Below the pieces are notes generated by a model, which searched no databases, was not told where the DNA came from, and saw nothing but the letters and a program-made list of their open reading frames with translations. A stretch of DNA of 64,000 bases, taken from assembly GCA_029532625.1 (NCBI GenBank), contig JARFXM010000010.1:620001-684000 (forward strand), in the 5' to 3' direction. Shown here one piece after another: positions 42,753-55,305 of the stretch (position 1 is the stretch's first letter; the number at the start of each line of letters is the position of its first letter). Source of the stretch: Lomentospora prolificans. Its lineage: Eukaryota > Ascomycota > Sordariomycetes > Microascales > Microascaceae. A program made the translations under genes and the position numbers.

Positions 42753-44360
42753 ATCGAGATATCGGCGGTTTAACCCTTCCTGCTCTTAGCAACCTGGAAA
42801 TTGCAATCGGGATCGTAACGAATCGGTGTGAGGACGTCGCTGAGGAGTAATATGCTCCGCTTTGCCTTCTATACTCTGTGAGCTCAAATAGGATCTCGGG
42901 GATTGTTTTTTCAAATTTTGGTCAGTCAGAGCGTAGTCTTGCTACACCTGTTGGCTCTGCTTTGGGCTGGCTGGCCATATCTATTAGCCCGCGGATTTCG
43001 CAATGGCATGACATGACACTCCAAAGAACAAAGAGCACGCTTAACAAAGTAGTTACAGGGAGAGTAGTCCTGTCAAGTGCTAGGATGATAAAGGCGCATA
43101 AATATCTACTATCAAGGCATCAATGATTGGGAGTAGATGGGTAGGCTGGCACGCGGTGACCTTGAACGCTGATAGGCGGTACCCGATCCGACGGTGATTG
43201 ATCCTTGTTTAAAGCGAATAATTATAATTCTGGGTTGAACTGGATCTGAGACACCGTCCTTCTACGCCTCAGATATATCTCCTGATGCGAGCGTCCAGGT
43301 TAGTCGAATGTCACCTAATCGGAAAAAATGAATAGGGAGGAACCGCGAAATAGAGCCCCGAAACGGATTCGGTAAATGCAAAGAAGCTAGACAACAGCGA
43401 CAAAGGCCAGCTAGTCTCTGGAACTTTTGCCGGGTGCGCAGCTGGCGTGTGCCACACCCCGATCTTTCGCCCTGCGTCGAAGCCAGACCTGTAATAGAAA
43501 TCCTTCTATCCTGTAAGACAAAATGGACACCAGACGTGGGGGGTCTGGCCTCATTCCCCTCGCTGGGTCTCACTGGGCTTGGTGCCACACTCAGCAAACC
43601 TTGGGCTGGGACAGGTGACGATGTCCTGAGACGTGCTCCGTTCTCAACCTTGGGCAAGGCATCCGCGTTTAACAAAAGTTGTAGGAAATGAAGGACCCTG
43701 TTCTAAAGCCCCGTTCATATTCAGGGTGCGCTTTAAACTTTGCAGCTTGGTCACACATTACTGCGATTGAGTAGGAAGAGGCCGTAGTCGGTGTTTCGCT
43801 TCTCTTCGAGCCCATCATCGCTCATGGCACATTCGCCTCACCCATTCAGCTGCGCTCTTTTACGCTGAGAGTGCTGACGTCAATATTTCCGAGACACCAG
43901 TGTGGTACCTGCGGGGTACCACAGCTGGCCCAAGCTAGCAAAAGGTGAACCCTGTTATCTCATATCACATGGTACCTGTGCTATGAGCGATAAGCCCTGT
44001 GATGTGCGAACCCACTATTCCCCTCCAGCTTTCGTAGCAGGCGCTTGTCGCGGGCCCCACTAAAAGCTGCTTCGCTGTAGCGATGGTGGGGTAGATTTTC
44101 CAGGTACCCATGTTGTAATTGCGAGTCTCACCAGCCTAAGTGCTTGTCCGCGTGCGCCAGCTTCCCCCGTCCTATCCTGCTGATTCCACTCGTTCCTTCC
44201 TTGCGCCTCGAACCTCGCCTTTCCTTGTTGCCATTTGGTTTTCTGGCTCTATAAGCTCTATATAATCGAGAACAAAGAAGCCGTTCACCGCATCGACGTC
44301 CTCATAAACATTTCGTTGCTGCACTCTCTCCTTCGCCGGGAATAGGCGACCGACGCAAAC
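42753..44360. other. 1.6-kb spacer, no gene supported
   Basis: Open frames here lack domains and good starts. A TATATAA-like stretch lies at about 44258-44266, roughly 95 bp before the ATG of the HVA22-like gene. Confidence 0.4.
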
Positions 44361-45677
44361 ATGTTTGACATCTTTGCGAAACTACTCTCGTGAGTGCTTC
44401 CAAGGCCACCCCGCAGCCTCGTGAACCGAAGCCGCCGCTTCCGCGTTCGAGTCGCAAAAACTCTAAAAGAAGTCTGGAGAGGCGAAAATACTATCTATCG
44501 AAGGCTGGAATGAATATTCGTGGCACGGAAATCAGATCGGCTAACCTACTGTCCCTGCAGCTCCATCGCATCGTTCCTCTTCCCCCTGTTTGCGTCATAC
44601 AAGGCCCTCAAGACGTCTGACCCCGCCGAACTGACACCATGGCTTATGTACTGGGTTGTTCTCGCCTGTGCACTCCTAGTCGAGTCGTGGACTGATTGGT
44701 TCCTCGTCTGGTGTGTATCTCTTCTCCTTGAACTTGTTTCGGTCGTCGAGCCCACCCTTAGAGCGCGGGTACTGACTTCAAGGCTCAACAGGATCCCCTT
44801 CTACGCCTACATCCGCCTCGCCTTCCTTCTCTACCTCATCCTCCCCCAGACCCAAGGCGCCCGCATCATCTACCAAACCCACATCCATCCTTACCTCGAG
44901 CAAAACGAAACCAAGATCGAGGATTTCATCGCTAGCACCCACGAGCGCCTCAAGGCCGCCGGCCTTGCATACCTCAAGCAAGCCATCGCGCTTCTCAAGA
45001 CTAAGGTTCTCGGGATGCCGCCAGAAGAGCCTGCTCCCGCGCCAGCCTCGGCCCAAACAAGCGCCCAAAGCTACACCCAAAACTTGCTTTCGCGCTTCAG
45101 CGTCCCCGCCGCGCGGTGGGCTGGTGCGGGCATCAGCCGGCCCGGAGCTGCCGCCGCTGCTTCTACGGGGGCGGACTTTTATGGATTCCTTGCTTCTGCT
45201 GTTTCGACTGTCATGGGCCAAGGCACTCCCTCTGGCTCTGCTGATAACATGAGTGCCTCCGGCAGCCTCGTTCCCTCCAACCTTCAAGGAGCGGACAAGA
45301 TCAACTTCATCTCCGCGCAGAGGGATAGACTGAACGCCGTCCTCACCGCCCTGGACCGCGAGGCGCAGACTATCGAGAGGGAGGACACTATTCGCGCCAG
45401 CGACAGCCCCAGGTCGCCTTCCGACGTTTCTCCACCGGACGAGAGACCTCCTAGCGGCCTCAGCTCCTGGAGCGGTCTCAGCAAGAGCCGTAGCGAAGTC
45501 GACTTCGAAAAGATCGACGTCGACAGCGCAGCCGAAGAGGAGACGAATCTTCGACAGAGGCCCACTGCCACACCGGGTGGAGGAGGTGGCTCGTGGATGC
45601 CATGGGGCTGGGGCTCTGGGGCTACTCCTACACAGGAAAGTACTGGGCAGAGCTCTAGTGTGAAGAAGAGCCAGTGA
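44361..45677 (+). CDS. HVA22/TB2/DP1 (REEP-like) ER-shaping protein
   Basis: Three exons (44361-44389, 44561-44710, 44792-45677) encode 354 residues. The N-terminal MFDIFAKLLSSIASFLFPLFASYKALKTSDPAELTPWLMYWVVL and WTDWFLVWIPFYAYIRLAFLLYLILPQTQGARIIYQTHIHPYL are the TB2/DP1/HVA22 domain with its hairpin membrane segments. Proteins of this domain bend ER tubules. The long C-terminal part is Ala/Ser/Pro-rich and disordered and ends in Gly/Trp-rich WMPWGWGSG. It is larger than the Yop1 paralogue (about 170 residues), so it is the second fungal HVA22-like protein rather than Yop1. Exon 1 is 29 nt. Confidence 0.93.
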
Positions 45678-46164
45678 ATTAGGCTGGACTCTCACTTCAC
45701 ATTGGTATCACTAGGCTCTGACGATTGGCGTTTGGTTTTCGGTTTCTGTTCACTTTCATCCCGTTCTCTCGACATGATATGCTACCTATTACCCCATCTC
45801 CTTTGGGATTTAGGAGCTGATAGAAGCGAACCGCGAGGCACGTGTAGTCTTTGAACCTTTTCTAAATGAAGGGTGAAGAGATTATTATTTTCGTGACCGA
45901 GTTGGTTTGTTGTATTTCTACATAGATAACACGAGGCTCCACTGCCTCAAGACCGTGTTCTCTCACTCCGCCTTCTATTCGATCCCCGTGACCCATCTCT
46001 TGATAATAGTACAAGTTGTTACCCTGAAACTTGGTAAAATACATATGAGAAGTGTGGATTTTGTTGTCGTTCGTTCAGAAAAGTGTTGATAAGGGGGGGG
46101 GTATCATCCTCGACACGGAAAATATTTCATCTTTCCTCATGCAACCACTACAATCGATTCCCTT
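45678..46164. other. Convergent spacer with G run
   Basis: 3' flanks of the HVA22-like gene and MGM101. A run of nine G at about 46094-46102. Confidence 0.45.
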
Positions 46165-47178
46165 CTACGCCGATTTGGCGGCAGCCACAGAGCTGGCCTT
46201 CTTGAAGGGATACTCGATCTTCTCGCCCTTCTTGATCCAGATCTTGATCTTGCGCTTAGTGACGACGTGCTCGACCCAGACCTCCTCGGCGTGGGCGGCC
46301 TTGTAGGAGCGGATGTATGTCTTGTCCCAGAGCTCGGAGGCGATACCGAGATCCTTGCAGCATCGCATGAGGGCGTTGGACTTGCAGGCTTCGACGGCGC
46401 GGGGGATCTGCTCCTTGGAGAAGTAGTTGTTTTCGCCTTGGGCTTGGCTAACGAATCTATCGCGGCAAAGCAAATTAGTTTGGGGCGGAAGAGAGTGTGC
46501 GCATAAAGAAAGGCAGGCTTACCGTCCATGGACAATCAGGGCCCACTCGCGGGTGATGACTTTTTCGCCAACCTGAGCAGGACCCCTAGGGACCATACCC
46601 CAACCGCCGGGACCAAAAGCGTCGAAGAGGATATTCCTGTACTTGATCTCGGGGAGATACAGGATGCCATCAGGCTTAATCTCAACATCGGCCGTCTTGA
46701 TAGGCCTCCGAAGAATCTCGGTGACCTCGGGAGCGAAAGGACCAGATCCAATGCCGTGGAAGGACGTAGACCAGTCCACCTCCCACTCGCTCGCGTACGG
46801 CGAACCCAACGGCGAGTCGATGTACGTCGACTCCTCCGGGACGGAGTTATTCGTTAACGTGGCGCTGGTGGTTGAGCTGGAGGGGGAAGCCTCGGCGGCT
46901 TTAGAGGGAGGAGAGCGGATGGTGGTCGCGGTGCGGGCGAAGCTAACGGTGTGGCGGCCGGCGGGCTGGAACTTGGAAATGCGCTTGGTGCCGTTGCGGA
47001 GGCATGACTTGGGGTAAGCGCTGGGTGAAGGAGCCGAGAGGGCGGAGGGAAGAAGGGAGGTGGAGTAGGAAGCGGACGGGGCCGGGTGTATCGAGCGTGC
47101 GGGTCGTGGGAGGCGGCGCATGAAAGGGGATGGGGAGCCGGTCACCAGGAGGCGGGAGGCCTGAAGGGGGGTGGCCAT
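46165..47178 (-). CDS. MGM101: Mitochondrial genome maintenance protein Mgm101
   Basis: Two exons (47178-46523 and 46456-46165) encode 315 residues. The N-terminus is Arg/Ser-rich without acids (LQASRLLVTGSPSPFMRRLPRPARS), a mitochondrial presequence. The conserved core runs from EWEVDWSTSFHGIGSGPF through ILYLPEIKYRNILFDAFGPGGWGMVPRG, REWALIVHGRFVSQAQGENNYFSKEQIPRAVEACKSNALMRCCKDLGIASELWD to a basic C-terminus. Mgm101 is a Rad52-like single-strand annealing protein of the mitochondrial nucleoid, needed for mtDNA repair and stability. It lies immediately downstream of the COA4-like gene on the same strand. Confidence 0.96.
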
Positions 47179-47493
47179 CTGAAGGAGGTGAATGGGCCCG
47201 GGGTTCGACGGTTCTTGCGTGGCTTTTTGACGGAAGAGAAGTAGGGAGAAATTGGGGATTCGGTAGAAAGGAAGAAGCCGAAGTAGTATTAGAGTCCCGG
47301 TTGAGATTGGGAGGCTATGGAGGTGAGATCTATGGTTCTATCGTGAGGAGTTGGAATATTGTACACTATGATACAAGCACAGTGAGCTTCGCGTATGAGG
47401 CTCCGATTTTTTTCTTGAGCTGAGCGGATAATCCGCGGGTAAACAATCTTCCTAGCAGCTCACGCCAGCAGTTGAGCTGAGAGAAGAGACGAC
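47179..47493. promoter_or_regulatory. MGM101 promoter region
   Basis: 315 bp between the COA4-like stop and the MGM101 ATG. It must contain the MGM101 promoter. Nothing else is visible. Confidence 0.5.
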
Positions 47494-48123
47494 TCAAGTC
47501 TCTTTTTCGGTGTCCTTCATCGAGGTGCGTTCATCATTGTGGTTTTTCCTCCAGCACTGTTGGAAGGCAATCATCTGTAGGTAGTGTCAGAGATGAACTT
47601 GATCTCGATTTGTGCCGGGAAAAAGAAAGGAAACTGTGCAAGCCCTGTCCCAGAAAGAAGCACTCACCTCAGCAGTGCAAGCCCTCCAGTCCTTGCGCTC
47701 ATAGTAGCAATCTGTAAGCTTTGCGTTTTCGTCTAAAGCCGCAGTTCCCAATAGGAATAATTAGTCTTTCCAAATTCCGCAAATAGGCTGGGCTGTCGAA
47801 CGCCGCTGGGTGAGGTCTTGAGTGACTCCTCGAGGTGCAGGTTGCTGGGCGCATCTTCCCTCCTCAAGACCGGAAGTGCATTCAGTCAACAGAGAACATA
47901 CCTGCGCATCCAGTGCGGTCAATCCTCTGGTCCCTAAAATGCCATCAGTACTCGAAATTCTCTGCGCGCAAAGAGCGGCGGTGGTTGATGATTTCCCGCC
48001 GGGCGGCATCGGAGCAGATCCATTTCCCCTATCCATAAAGACTCACCACTCATCAGGCTCGTCGTTGTCGTCCGCAGTTTGGACGTTCACCTGCGCGACT
48101 ACCTTTTCTTGAGTTCCAGACAT
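47494..48123 (-). CDS. COA4: COA4/Cmc3-like twin CX9C protein
   Basis: Four small exons (48123-48047, 47924-47902, 47732-47668, 47574-47494) join to 81 residues. Splicing yields EPDEWIDRTGCADENAKLTDCYYERKDWRAC and TAEMIAFQQCWRKNHNDERTSMKD. The four Cys are spaced C-x9-C-x9-C-x9-C, and KDWRAC matches Coa4/CHCHD8 proteins. Such proteins are imported by Mia40 into the mitochondrial intermembrane space and help assemble cytochrome c oxidase. No presequence is expected or seen. Exon 2 is only 23 nt and the intron before exon 3 is long (169 nt), so gene finders may miss it. It is head-to-head with BPL1 over 274 bp. Confidence 0.87.
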
Positions 48124-48397
48124 CCTGAAACTGCGTTTATTCGCACTATTTTTTTTTTTCTTTTTTAAAAGATATAGGATTTTGCCAGGTGTGGTGGTCC
48201 GATTGAAAAGCACACGCGTTGAGCGTTCGTTGTAGGTTGCAAGTTTTCGGCTTTGGACCGTGTTAGCGCAGAGCGACCGGTGTGTATGTTAATATTCTCT
48301 CAAAGTACATCCTCACTTGGCTGATCTTCGCACGTTAAACCTGCGCAGCTCAACAAAAATCTCACCCGACGCCGAGCGGATTGCCGATTTCGATAAA
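48124..48397. promoter_or_regulatory. Bidirectional promoter, COA4-like / BPL1
   Basis: 274 bp separate the two start codons, so one short region must serve both genes. A T/C-rich run lies at about 48150-48165. Confidence 0.6.
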
Positions 48398-50731
48398 ATG
48401 TCGGCATCAAAGCTGAATGTCCTCGTATATACAGGTAAATCCTCCTCACGAAAGATGCTTTTTTCCATTTCCACCATGTCAATCGTGAATACTCATTTCT
48501 CCCACTCATACTCAACCTCATCATCCTGTAGGACCCGGTACGACCGTCGAGTCCGTCAGGCATTGCCTTTATACACTACGTCGCCTCTTGTCTCCCAATT
48601 ATGCAGTGACTCCGGTTGGGGAGAATGCCCTCCTCAAAGAACCCTGGCAACCCACTTGCGCTCTCCTCGTCTTCCCCGGCGGGGCTGACCTCGGCTTTTG
48701 CAGTGTGCTCAACGGCGCTGGGAACCGTCGCATTACTGAGTATGTGCGTCGCGGAGGCCGCTTCTTGGGGTTTTGTGCAGGTGGATACTATGGCAGTGCG
48801 AGATGCGAGTTTGAGGTCGGCGACAAGAAACTTGAGGTTGTTGGCAGGAGGGAGCTAGCTTTCTTTCCCGGGACGTGCCGAGGATGCGCACACAAAGGCT
48901 TCGAGTATCATAGTGAGGCTGGAGCGAGAGCTGCCAAGATTAAAGTCGCCAAGGATGCTCTGAACTTGGGTGATGACGTCCAGGGTGATATTTCGGTATA
49001 TTACAACGGTGGAGGCGTGTTTGTCGATGCCGAGGTGCTGAAGGACAAGGGGGTCGAGATACTCGCAAGCTACCGGGGGGAACTCGATGTGGACGGAGGC
49101 CAAGGAAATGCGGCCGTTGTATACTGTCCAGTCGGCCAGGGAGCTGCTGTCCTTACCGGTCCTCATCCTGAGTAAATGTTCCCCCTAATGAGACCGAACT
49201 CTTTGCCTATATCAGCTAACTCTTCACTAGGTTCACACCGGCCAACATCTCCCCTCAACCCACCGTTCCAGGATACGACAAGCTCCTAGAAGAGATAACG
49301 GCTCACGACGATGGACGTGCCAAGTTCCTTCGCGCCTGTCTCGCTAAGCTAGGTTTGACCGTCGACGACACCGAGGCCATGATGCCGTCCCTTTCGAGTC
49401 TTCACCTCTCAGCCATGAACCCCTCTGAAGTTGACGAGATGCTTCACGACTGGGAAGACATCATCACGTGCGACGATAAAGGAGAGGAATTCGTCAAGTG
49501 CGAAAGCGACACTTTCCACATCGAAAAGAGGGACTCCAGGTGGGAGCATACCAATCCTCCCGCATCCGCCGGCGGAAGCGGGATCGTAGACTATGGCACC
49601 ATCGTGAAGAGGTTGATTCCCCACGAGGAATCGTGGCCGGATACCAAAGAAACGCCCAGCTTCCACCACAACGTCTTTTACACGAACCTCAATGCCTACA
49701 GAGACATGGAACCGGAGGCAGAAGAGTGGGGCAATCAGATCATGTACGGCGAAGTAGTGACGAGCACGAACACCATCCTGGAAAAGTACGCTCCATGCTT
49801 TTATCCTACCAAGACATCCCGCATCAGACTAACGCAACAACTCTAGGAACCCTACTCTCCTCTCCAAGCTCCCCACGGGCTTCACTCTTATCGCCACAAC
49901 CCAAGTAGCGGGGCGAGGCCGCGGTTCCAACGTCTGGCTCGCCCCTCCAGGGTGCCTCATCATGTCCACCGTCATCAACCACCCCGCCCATCTTGCAGCC
50001 TCCCGCCCCATCGTCTTCATTCAATACCTCGCCGCTATCGCTGTCGTAGAAGCGGTCCGTAGCTATGACCGGGGATACAACAACCTCGATCTCAAGGTCA
50101 AGTGGCCCAACGACGTCTGTAAGTCACAATTCCCTTTTTTTTTCACTCCTCACAGAGCATCGCTCTGGCCCCTTCCTTTCCCCACCTTTTTGGGAGCAAG
50201 GTGAAGGCGTTTCTAAGACATAGGCATGTTCTAGATGCCCGAGACCCCCGAAAACCTGCCGACCCGCCCTCGTACGTCAAGATCGCAGGTATTCTCGCCA
50301 ACTGCTCCTACGTGTCGGGTTCGTACCAAATCGTGCTTGGCATCGGTGTGAACACCAACAACGGTCGGCCTACCATCGACCTCGATTCTCTACTCCCTGC
50401 CGACGGATCTCTACCTACCTTCCGCATCGAGAGGTTAATCGCCAGGATACTCACGCTTCTGGAATCCCTCTATGCAGAGTTCAAGAGGGACGGGTTTAGC
50501 GAGAAACTGGAAACAAGGTACTACCAGCACTGGCTGCACTCGGGGCAAAAGGTTACGCTTGAAGCCGAGGGCGGAGTCCGGGCTAGGGTATTGGGGATCA
50601 CGAGGGACTGGGGCATGTTGAGGGCCGAGGAGCTCGACGGGGAAGGGAAGGCAACGGGTAAAGTGTGGGCTTTGCAAAGTGACGAGAATAGCTTTGACTA
50701 TTGGAAGGGACTGCTCAAGAGGAAGACATAG
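48398..50731 (+). CDS. BPL1: Biotin-protein ligase
   Basis: Five exons (48398-48434, 48532-49171, 49231-49785, 49847-50118, 50235-50731) encode 666 residues. The N-terminal half is a glutamine-amidotransferase-like domain (NVLVYTGPGTTVESVRHCLYTLRRLL, LLVFPGGADLGFCSVLNG, GRFLGFCAGGYYGS), as in eukaryotic biotin ligases. The catalytic half has the biotinyl-AMP motif VAGRGRGSNVW, KVKWPNDVYAR, KIAGILANCSY and GIGVNTNN, and a C-terminal GVRARVLGITRDWGMLRAEEL domain. It attaches biotin to acetyl-CoA carboxylase, pyruvate carboxylase and related enzymes using ATP. All key active-site motifs are intact. Confidence 0.96.
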
Positions 50732-52075
50732 ATCGTGAGAAAGCGCTTGGTTGGAAAAATGGGAGGCAAAGACGGCATTAACTGGATTCTGGGCGTCTGA
50801 TGAGGATTAGACAACGACATCGCGTCCAAATTCCTGTCAGGCTTTCCCACTTGATTACCGTCGGGCGACGTTGGACCTGCTCGTCTCAAAAGTGTCGATC
50901 ATCAAAATGGCTATTTCCAACCTAGGTGTCGAAGGAATAAAAATAGACATGAAATGACATCAAGTCCGTCCTGAGTTTCTGAAATAGAAAACACCCTAGG
51001 AAATTGTGCGAATTTCAGTTGCACCTGTGAAGCATCGCGGCCTCCTCTCAGAGGAAGGAGCCACTCGCTCCATGGCCTACACGCCCGCCAGAAGATATAT
51101 ATGAGTCCAGGACCCAAGCCCGCAACAAGAACGCCGCCTTGGCTCTGGCCACATGCTGCTGAAAAGCTGAGACCCTGACGCGGGCGGCTTCTTGGTAAAA
51201 CCCATCGGGGTCGTCGTAGGGGCAGTGGTTTGAATCGAAGCGCGACCCTGGTATTTTTTTTTCTTTAATGGGGGAAAGGAATTCAAAAATCCATCCTCTC
51301 GGCGATACACGCGGATCGATATTTGACCTAATCTTGGGGTCGATTGGTTGCCTCAGCTTTCCTTTCCCGATGATGGTGACGCTTCATCTCCACGGCACCC
51401 GTCCGCGGAGACCCAACTTCCAACTACGAACAAGAGCACACGCAAAAAAGACACCGGAACGTTGCCACCCACGTCAATTCCCCTCCGAGATGCCAAGGTC
51501 TCGACGGGGCTTCGGTCGGCGAAACGGCCATGATGATATACCGCATCAAAGCTGGGCAATTCTTTCAAAGTCTGGAGACGGGGAGTCTTGGCGCTCTGTG
51601 AGAGGGGGGAAAGTTCATGCGCATTTGTCCGCCTGGACAAAACGAATGGGCTGTTCACGTGGCGTCTGGAGGGTGGATCTGTGCTATTAGAGGGGGCCAA
51701 ATGGAGTTAAAGGGTTAATATATCAATCTGTTTTATTCCTGCGGCTATTTTGTATTGCGCAGCGTGGAAGACGGATGGCGATGCTGGCAGGTGTGCTCTA
51801 TGGGATTGGTCCTCGCTTGACTCCGGCCAGACCGACAGTAAAATCTACACTCCTGAGTGCTGCATTGGAATAAGCTCTCTCCTCAATGATCAAAGGCAGC
51901 AGAGTCGTCCTTCATGGAGGGTTGTTCAGACTGCTAGAAATAAGGGTATTCGGTGCTGTGGTTGCATCTACATTCTCCGGTCCGGCTAGAAGCCCAAAAG
52001 GGAAGTAGGTGGCATCAGGAACCCGAGCCGCCGTTTAATCCCGTGTTATATTAGCGACGCAGCCTGGCATTGAGG

Positions 52076-52111
<36 letters not shown>

Positions 52112-53567
52112 GGTCGCATTTGTTCCCTTCTTTATCTTTAGCGAGTATAGCCGACCACAGAAGCACCCCAGAATTCCTAGTATACATTTATCATTGATAT
52201 ATATAAAAGTAAGAACACCTTTACCCACTTAATGCTTGGCCCTTTCGGAACAGCGGGGGTGGAGGGCCATCTGAGATGAGAACGTAGCCTTTGCTTTCCT
52301 AAATGTTTTCGGTTCAGTTCAATGTCACGAGTCATCCATGGCTGCCAGATTGCATGTAAATTAGTTTGTGCAAACTGCAGACCGAGGCGGACACGTTGAG
52401 TCTCTCTTCTTTATGTCTCCTTTGTATGTCTCTCGGTAGGGACATGGAGGGCACATTAGATATCTCTCTCAACTCATGGATGCCTCCCCATCCTTGGCTC
52501 TCGTATGTTTCGATTGCGGTCAACCAACACGCAATATATCCGCTCTTGGCTTCGACCCGTGATTGATTCTTTCGCGCGCCACCGAAGACTATCTTTCATT
52601 CTCATCACTACCTCTAGGAATGACAATGAATCCTTTTCCATAATTCCTACCAATGAATTTCTTATAATTGTCGCGTGTTATAAGTGGCCTCCCCCACATT
52701 CCCATGCCGCCTGTTCTTGTCCCATCTAGAAGGCCAAATAGGCAAAGAAAGATCCACGTCTCTCACTGCCGCCCCCGGAACCAAGTTTAAATCCTCTTCG
52801 AAGCACTTGATGACAGAAATATACAAGTAGCATGGCAAAAACACAGAGAGAAAAATAGTAAAAAAAGACGCCGGCCCACTCACACCCTTTACTGCCCTTC
52901 TACACGCTGCGCTTCTCGCCCCAGACAGATATGAAGGGCCTTACATTGATGATCGTTGGTTCCTCATGACCTTTTCTTTTCCGGCCTTACTTCACATTTC
53001 CTCGCAATCAATCTCGGTCCCATACATTCAACAACACTGGGACTTTCTACAAACGTGACTGAGTCTGTTATCGGGCTTATATATCCATCTTGTGGAACGC
53101 GGCCGGTCGCCCCGTCAGAAGTCTCAGTTCGAGCACTCGTCTTTTTTTCTTTTCTTTTTTCTGAAATTTGATTTTCCTTGAGATACCCTGTCTAGCGACT
53201 TTTACTTTTCAACAGTCCCGTGGTCTAAGCCCTCTATTCGTAAATCACCTGTGTGTAAGAGGGTGATTTGTGCGTATTTGGGCTCACCACATCTCACCTA
53301 CTACCACATAGCCGCTAAAAGTTTCCCGGTTGAATATCGAAGCGCGCAGGACTAGCTCGCGTAGCAAGGTCATGTTGTGAAGAAGGTCAAGAATTACGGA
53401 AGCGATCCGGATAAGACGATTCAGAAGCCGACTTTGAAGGGGACCGACATCCGGGCTTAGCTGGGGTCAGAAACACCTGTTAAAGAACGATCCGGCTTCG
53501 AGTGGGTATAGGCAGTAGGTGGACTCTTACACCGAGGCGAAGAGGGAGGAACCCTAGTTCAAGGGAC
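50732..53567. other. 2.8-kb gene-free region
   Basis: No supportable gene. It contains a 32-nt poly(T) run (52079-52110). Open frames lack domains. The last kilobase is pyrimidine-rich and probably promoter and leader of the receptor gene at 53568. Confidence 0.4.
52079..52110. repeat. Poly(T) tract, 32 nt
   Basis: An uninterrupted T run. It could be slippage or the A-tail of an inserted cDNA seen from the other strand; no retroelement sequence or target duplication is recognised beside it. Confidence 0.85.
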
Positions 53568-55305
53568 ATGATGGCGGCCCCAATGCTCGCTCAGTACAAC
53601 AAGACGAATCCCACCACCACCGACGATTATGACACTGTAGGTCCTACTTTCCAAATCCCAAAGAAACCCCTTTCCAGGCTAAGTCGCCCTTCAGCCCCAC
53701 GATACGGGCATGCCCGCCATCCTGGCCGGCATCCTCATCCCCCACATAATCTGCACCATCTTCATAGCCGCCCGCGTCGTCTCGCGCCTCTTTCTCCTCC
53801 GAAAATGGTACTTGGATGACACCCTGATCCTCATCGCCTGGTGCTTCTCCACCGCCATATGTATCATATACAGCATCGCCGCCTACACGCGCGACATCCT
53901 GCTAGCCCCCAACGAACTCGTCCTGCAGCATGATCTCGAGGTCGAGGGCCACGCAGGGTCGATCCATCCGTATATTATGCGGACGTATCTCGGCCTCATC
54001 TTTTACCAGATGTGTTTGTGTTTGACGAAGCTGTCAATCTTGACCTTCTACTTGCGCATGTTTAGCGGGAAGAGGAAGGAGAGGCGGATGGCCAAGGGCA
54101 CCATGGCCTTCGTACTCCTTTACGGGATCCCGATGTTATTCATCAGCATCTTCCAGTGCCATCCGCAAGACGGCGAATTCTTCGGCAAGCCCATGATGTG
54201 CGTCGGCTTCGCGCCCCTACTAATCTCCAGCGCAAGTCTACACACGGCCACGGACGCCTGGATAATCATCATGGTCATCCCGTGTATCTCCCGCCTCGAC
54301 ATCCCGCCTCGTCAAAAAGTCGCCCTCGCCATCGTCCTAAGCCTTTCCATCTTCGTCATCGCCGCCTCCCTCCTCCGCCTACAGCTTAGTCTCCACCACT
54401 TCCAACCCGGCAGTGTAGGCGTAACCAACACGCTCGCCTTCTTCGTCATGACCATCCTCGAGTGCGACGTGGCTCTTATATGTGCCAGCGCGCCCATGCT
54501 CAGGCCCGTGCTCGCCAAGCTCTGGCCCAAGATGATGAGCGATCCGCGGAGGAGGAGGAGCACGAGGCCGCTCAGGGATGCGAGCGACAACGAGAGCGTG
54601 GACCTCACCACCATGATTAGCTACCACGGTTACCCGTGGACGCGGTCGCGGGGCGAGGATGACCGCTCGGCTCCAAAGAATGCGAGTGAGACGGCTGAGG
54701 CTCGCGTGCACGGGGTTTGGACGACGGCGCCGGGGTTGACGGAGGTGGATCTGGAGAGGGCGGAGCGCGGGACGACGCAGCTCAACCTACGATCCTTTTT
54801 TGGGAGCACGAGAAGACCTCACCAGCAGGTCGGTCTACGACCGTATAATGAGGACGAGATACGAGCTACGTCGCGGAGCGATATCGCGGGGGAGAGCAGG
54901 CCGGTCTCGCTCGGCTTCGAGGAGTACTGGCTTTCTTACCAGCAACCTCCACCCCCGACACCGTCACAAAAGAAGAAGAAGAAGAATAAAAAGAAGCGAG
55001 AGAGCGAAATGTCGGAAGCGCGATGGGATAGGAGCCAAGAAAGCTTCGTCCTTGGCATCGACGACCCGAGGAATTCCAGCAGATTATCGCCCATTTCCGG
55101 GCTCAGCGGCGAAACATATGCGGCGACGCCCGAGCCAGAAGCAAACAACGCTCTAGAGACACCCATAATAACCGAAAAGGAAGAGAACGAGGGCGCGGGG
55201 AAAGAGAAGGAGACCACGGCGACGCCGACAACGGCTTCGAGTGAAGAGCCAATGGAGAAGCCGGAGAGCGACCATGATCCGAAAATAAGAAATGAGACGA
55301 GATAA
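53568..55305 (+). CDS. Pth11-like / fungal rhodopsin-domain receptor
   Basis: Two exons (53568-53636 and 53695-55305) encode 559 residues. The N-terminus is short, followed by seven hydrophobic segments. The diagnostic pattern ARVVSRLFLLRKWYLDDTLILIAW after helix 1 and a Cys pair in the loops (FQCHPQD, MMCVGF) identify the fungal rhodopsin (SAT4/Pth11-like) domain. A long cytoplasmic tail of about 250 residues is Ser/Arg/Glu-rich and has a lysine run (KKKKKNKKKRE) after PPPPTPSQ. Such proteins are candidate G-protein-coupled sensors of surface or host cues. There is no CFEM domain. The ligand is unknown. Confidence 0.9.

Noticed and set aside
43262..43675. 137-codon minus-strand frame
   Set aside because: No domain, no family pattern, and biased composition in a gene-poor spacer.
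44778..45695. 305-codon minus-strand frame antisense to the HVA22-like gene
   Set aside because: It mirrors the GC-rich coding sequence of the real gene and has no domain.
52079..52110. Poly(T) run as a retroelement tail
   Set aside because: No reverse transcriptase, SINE-like body or target duplication is seen beside it.
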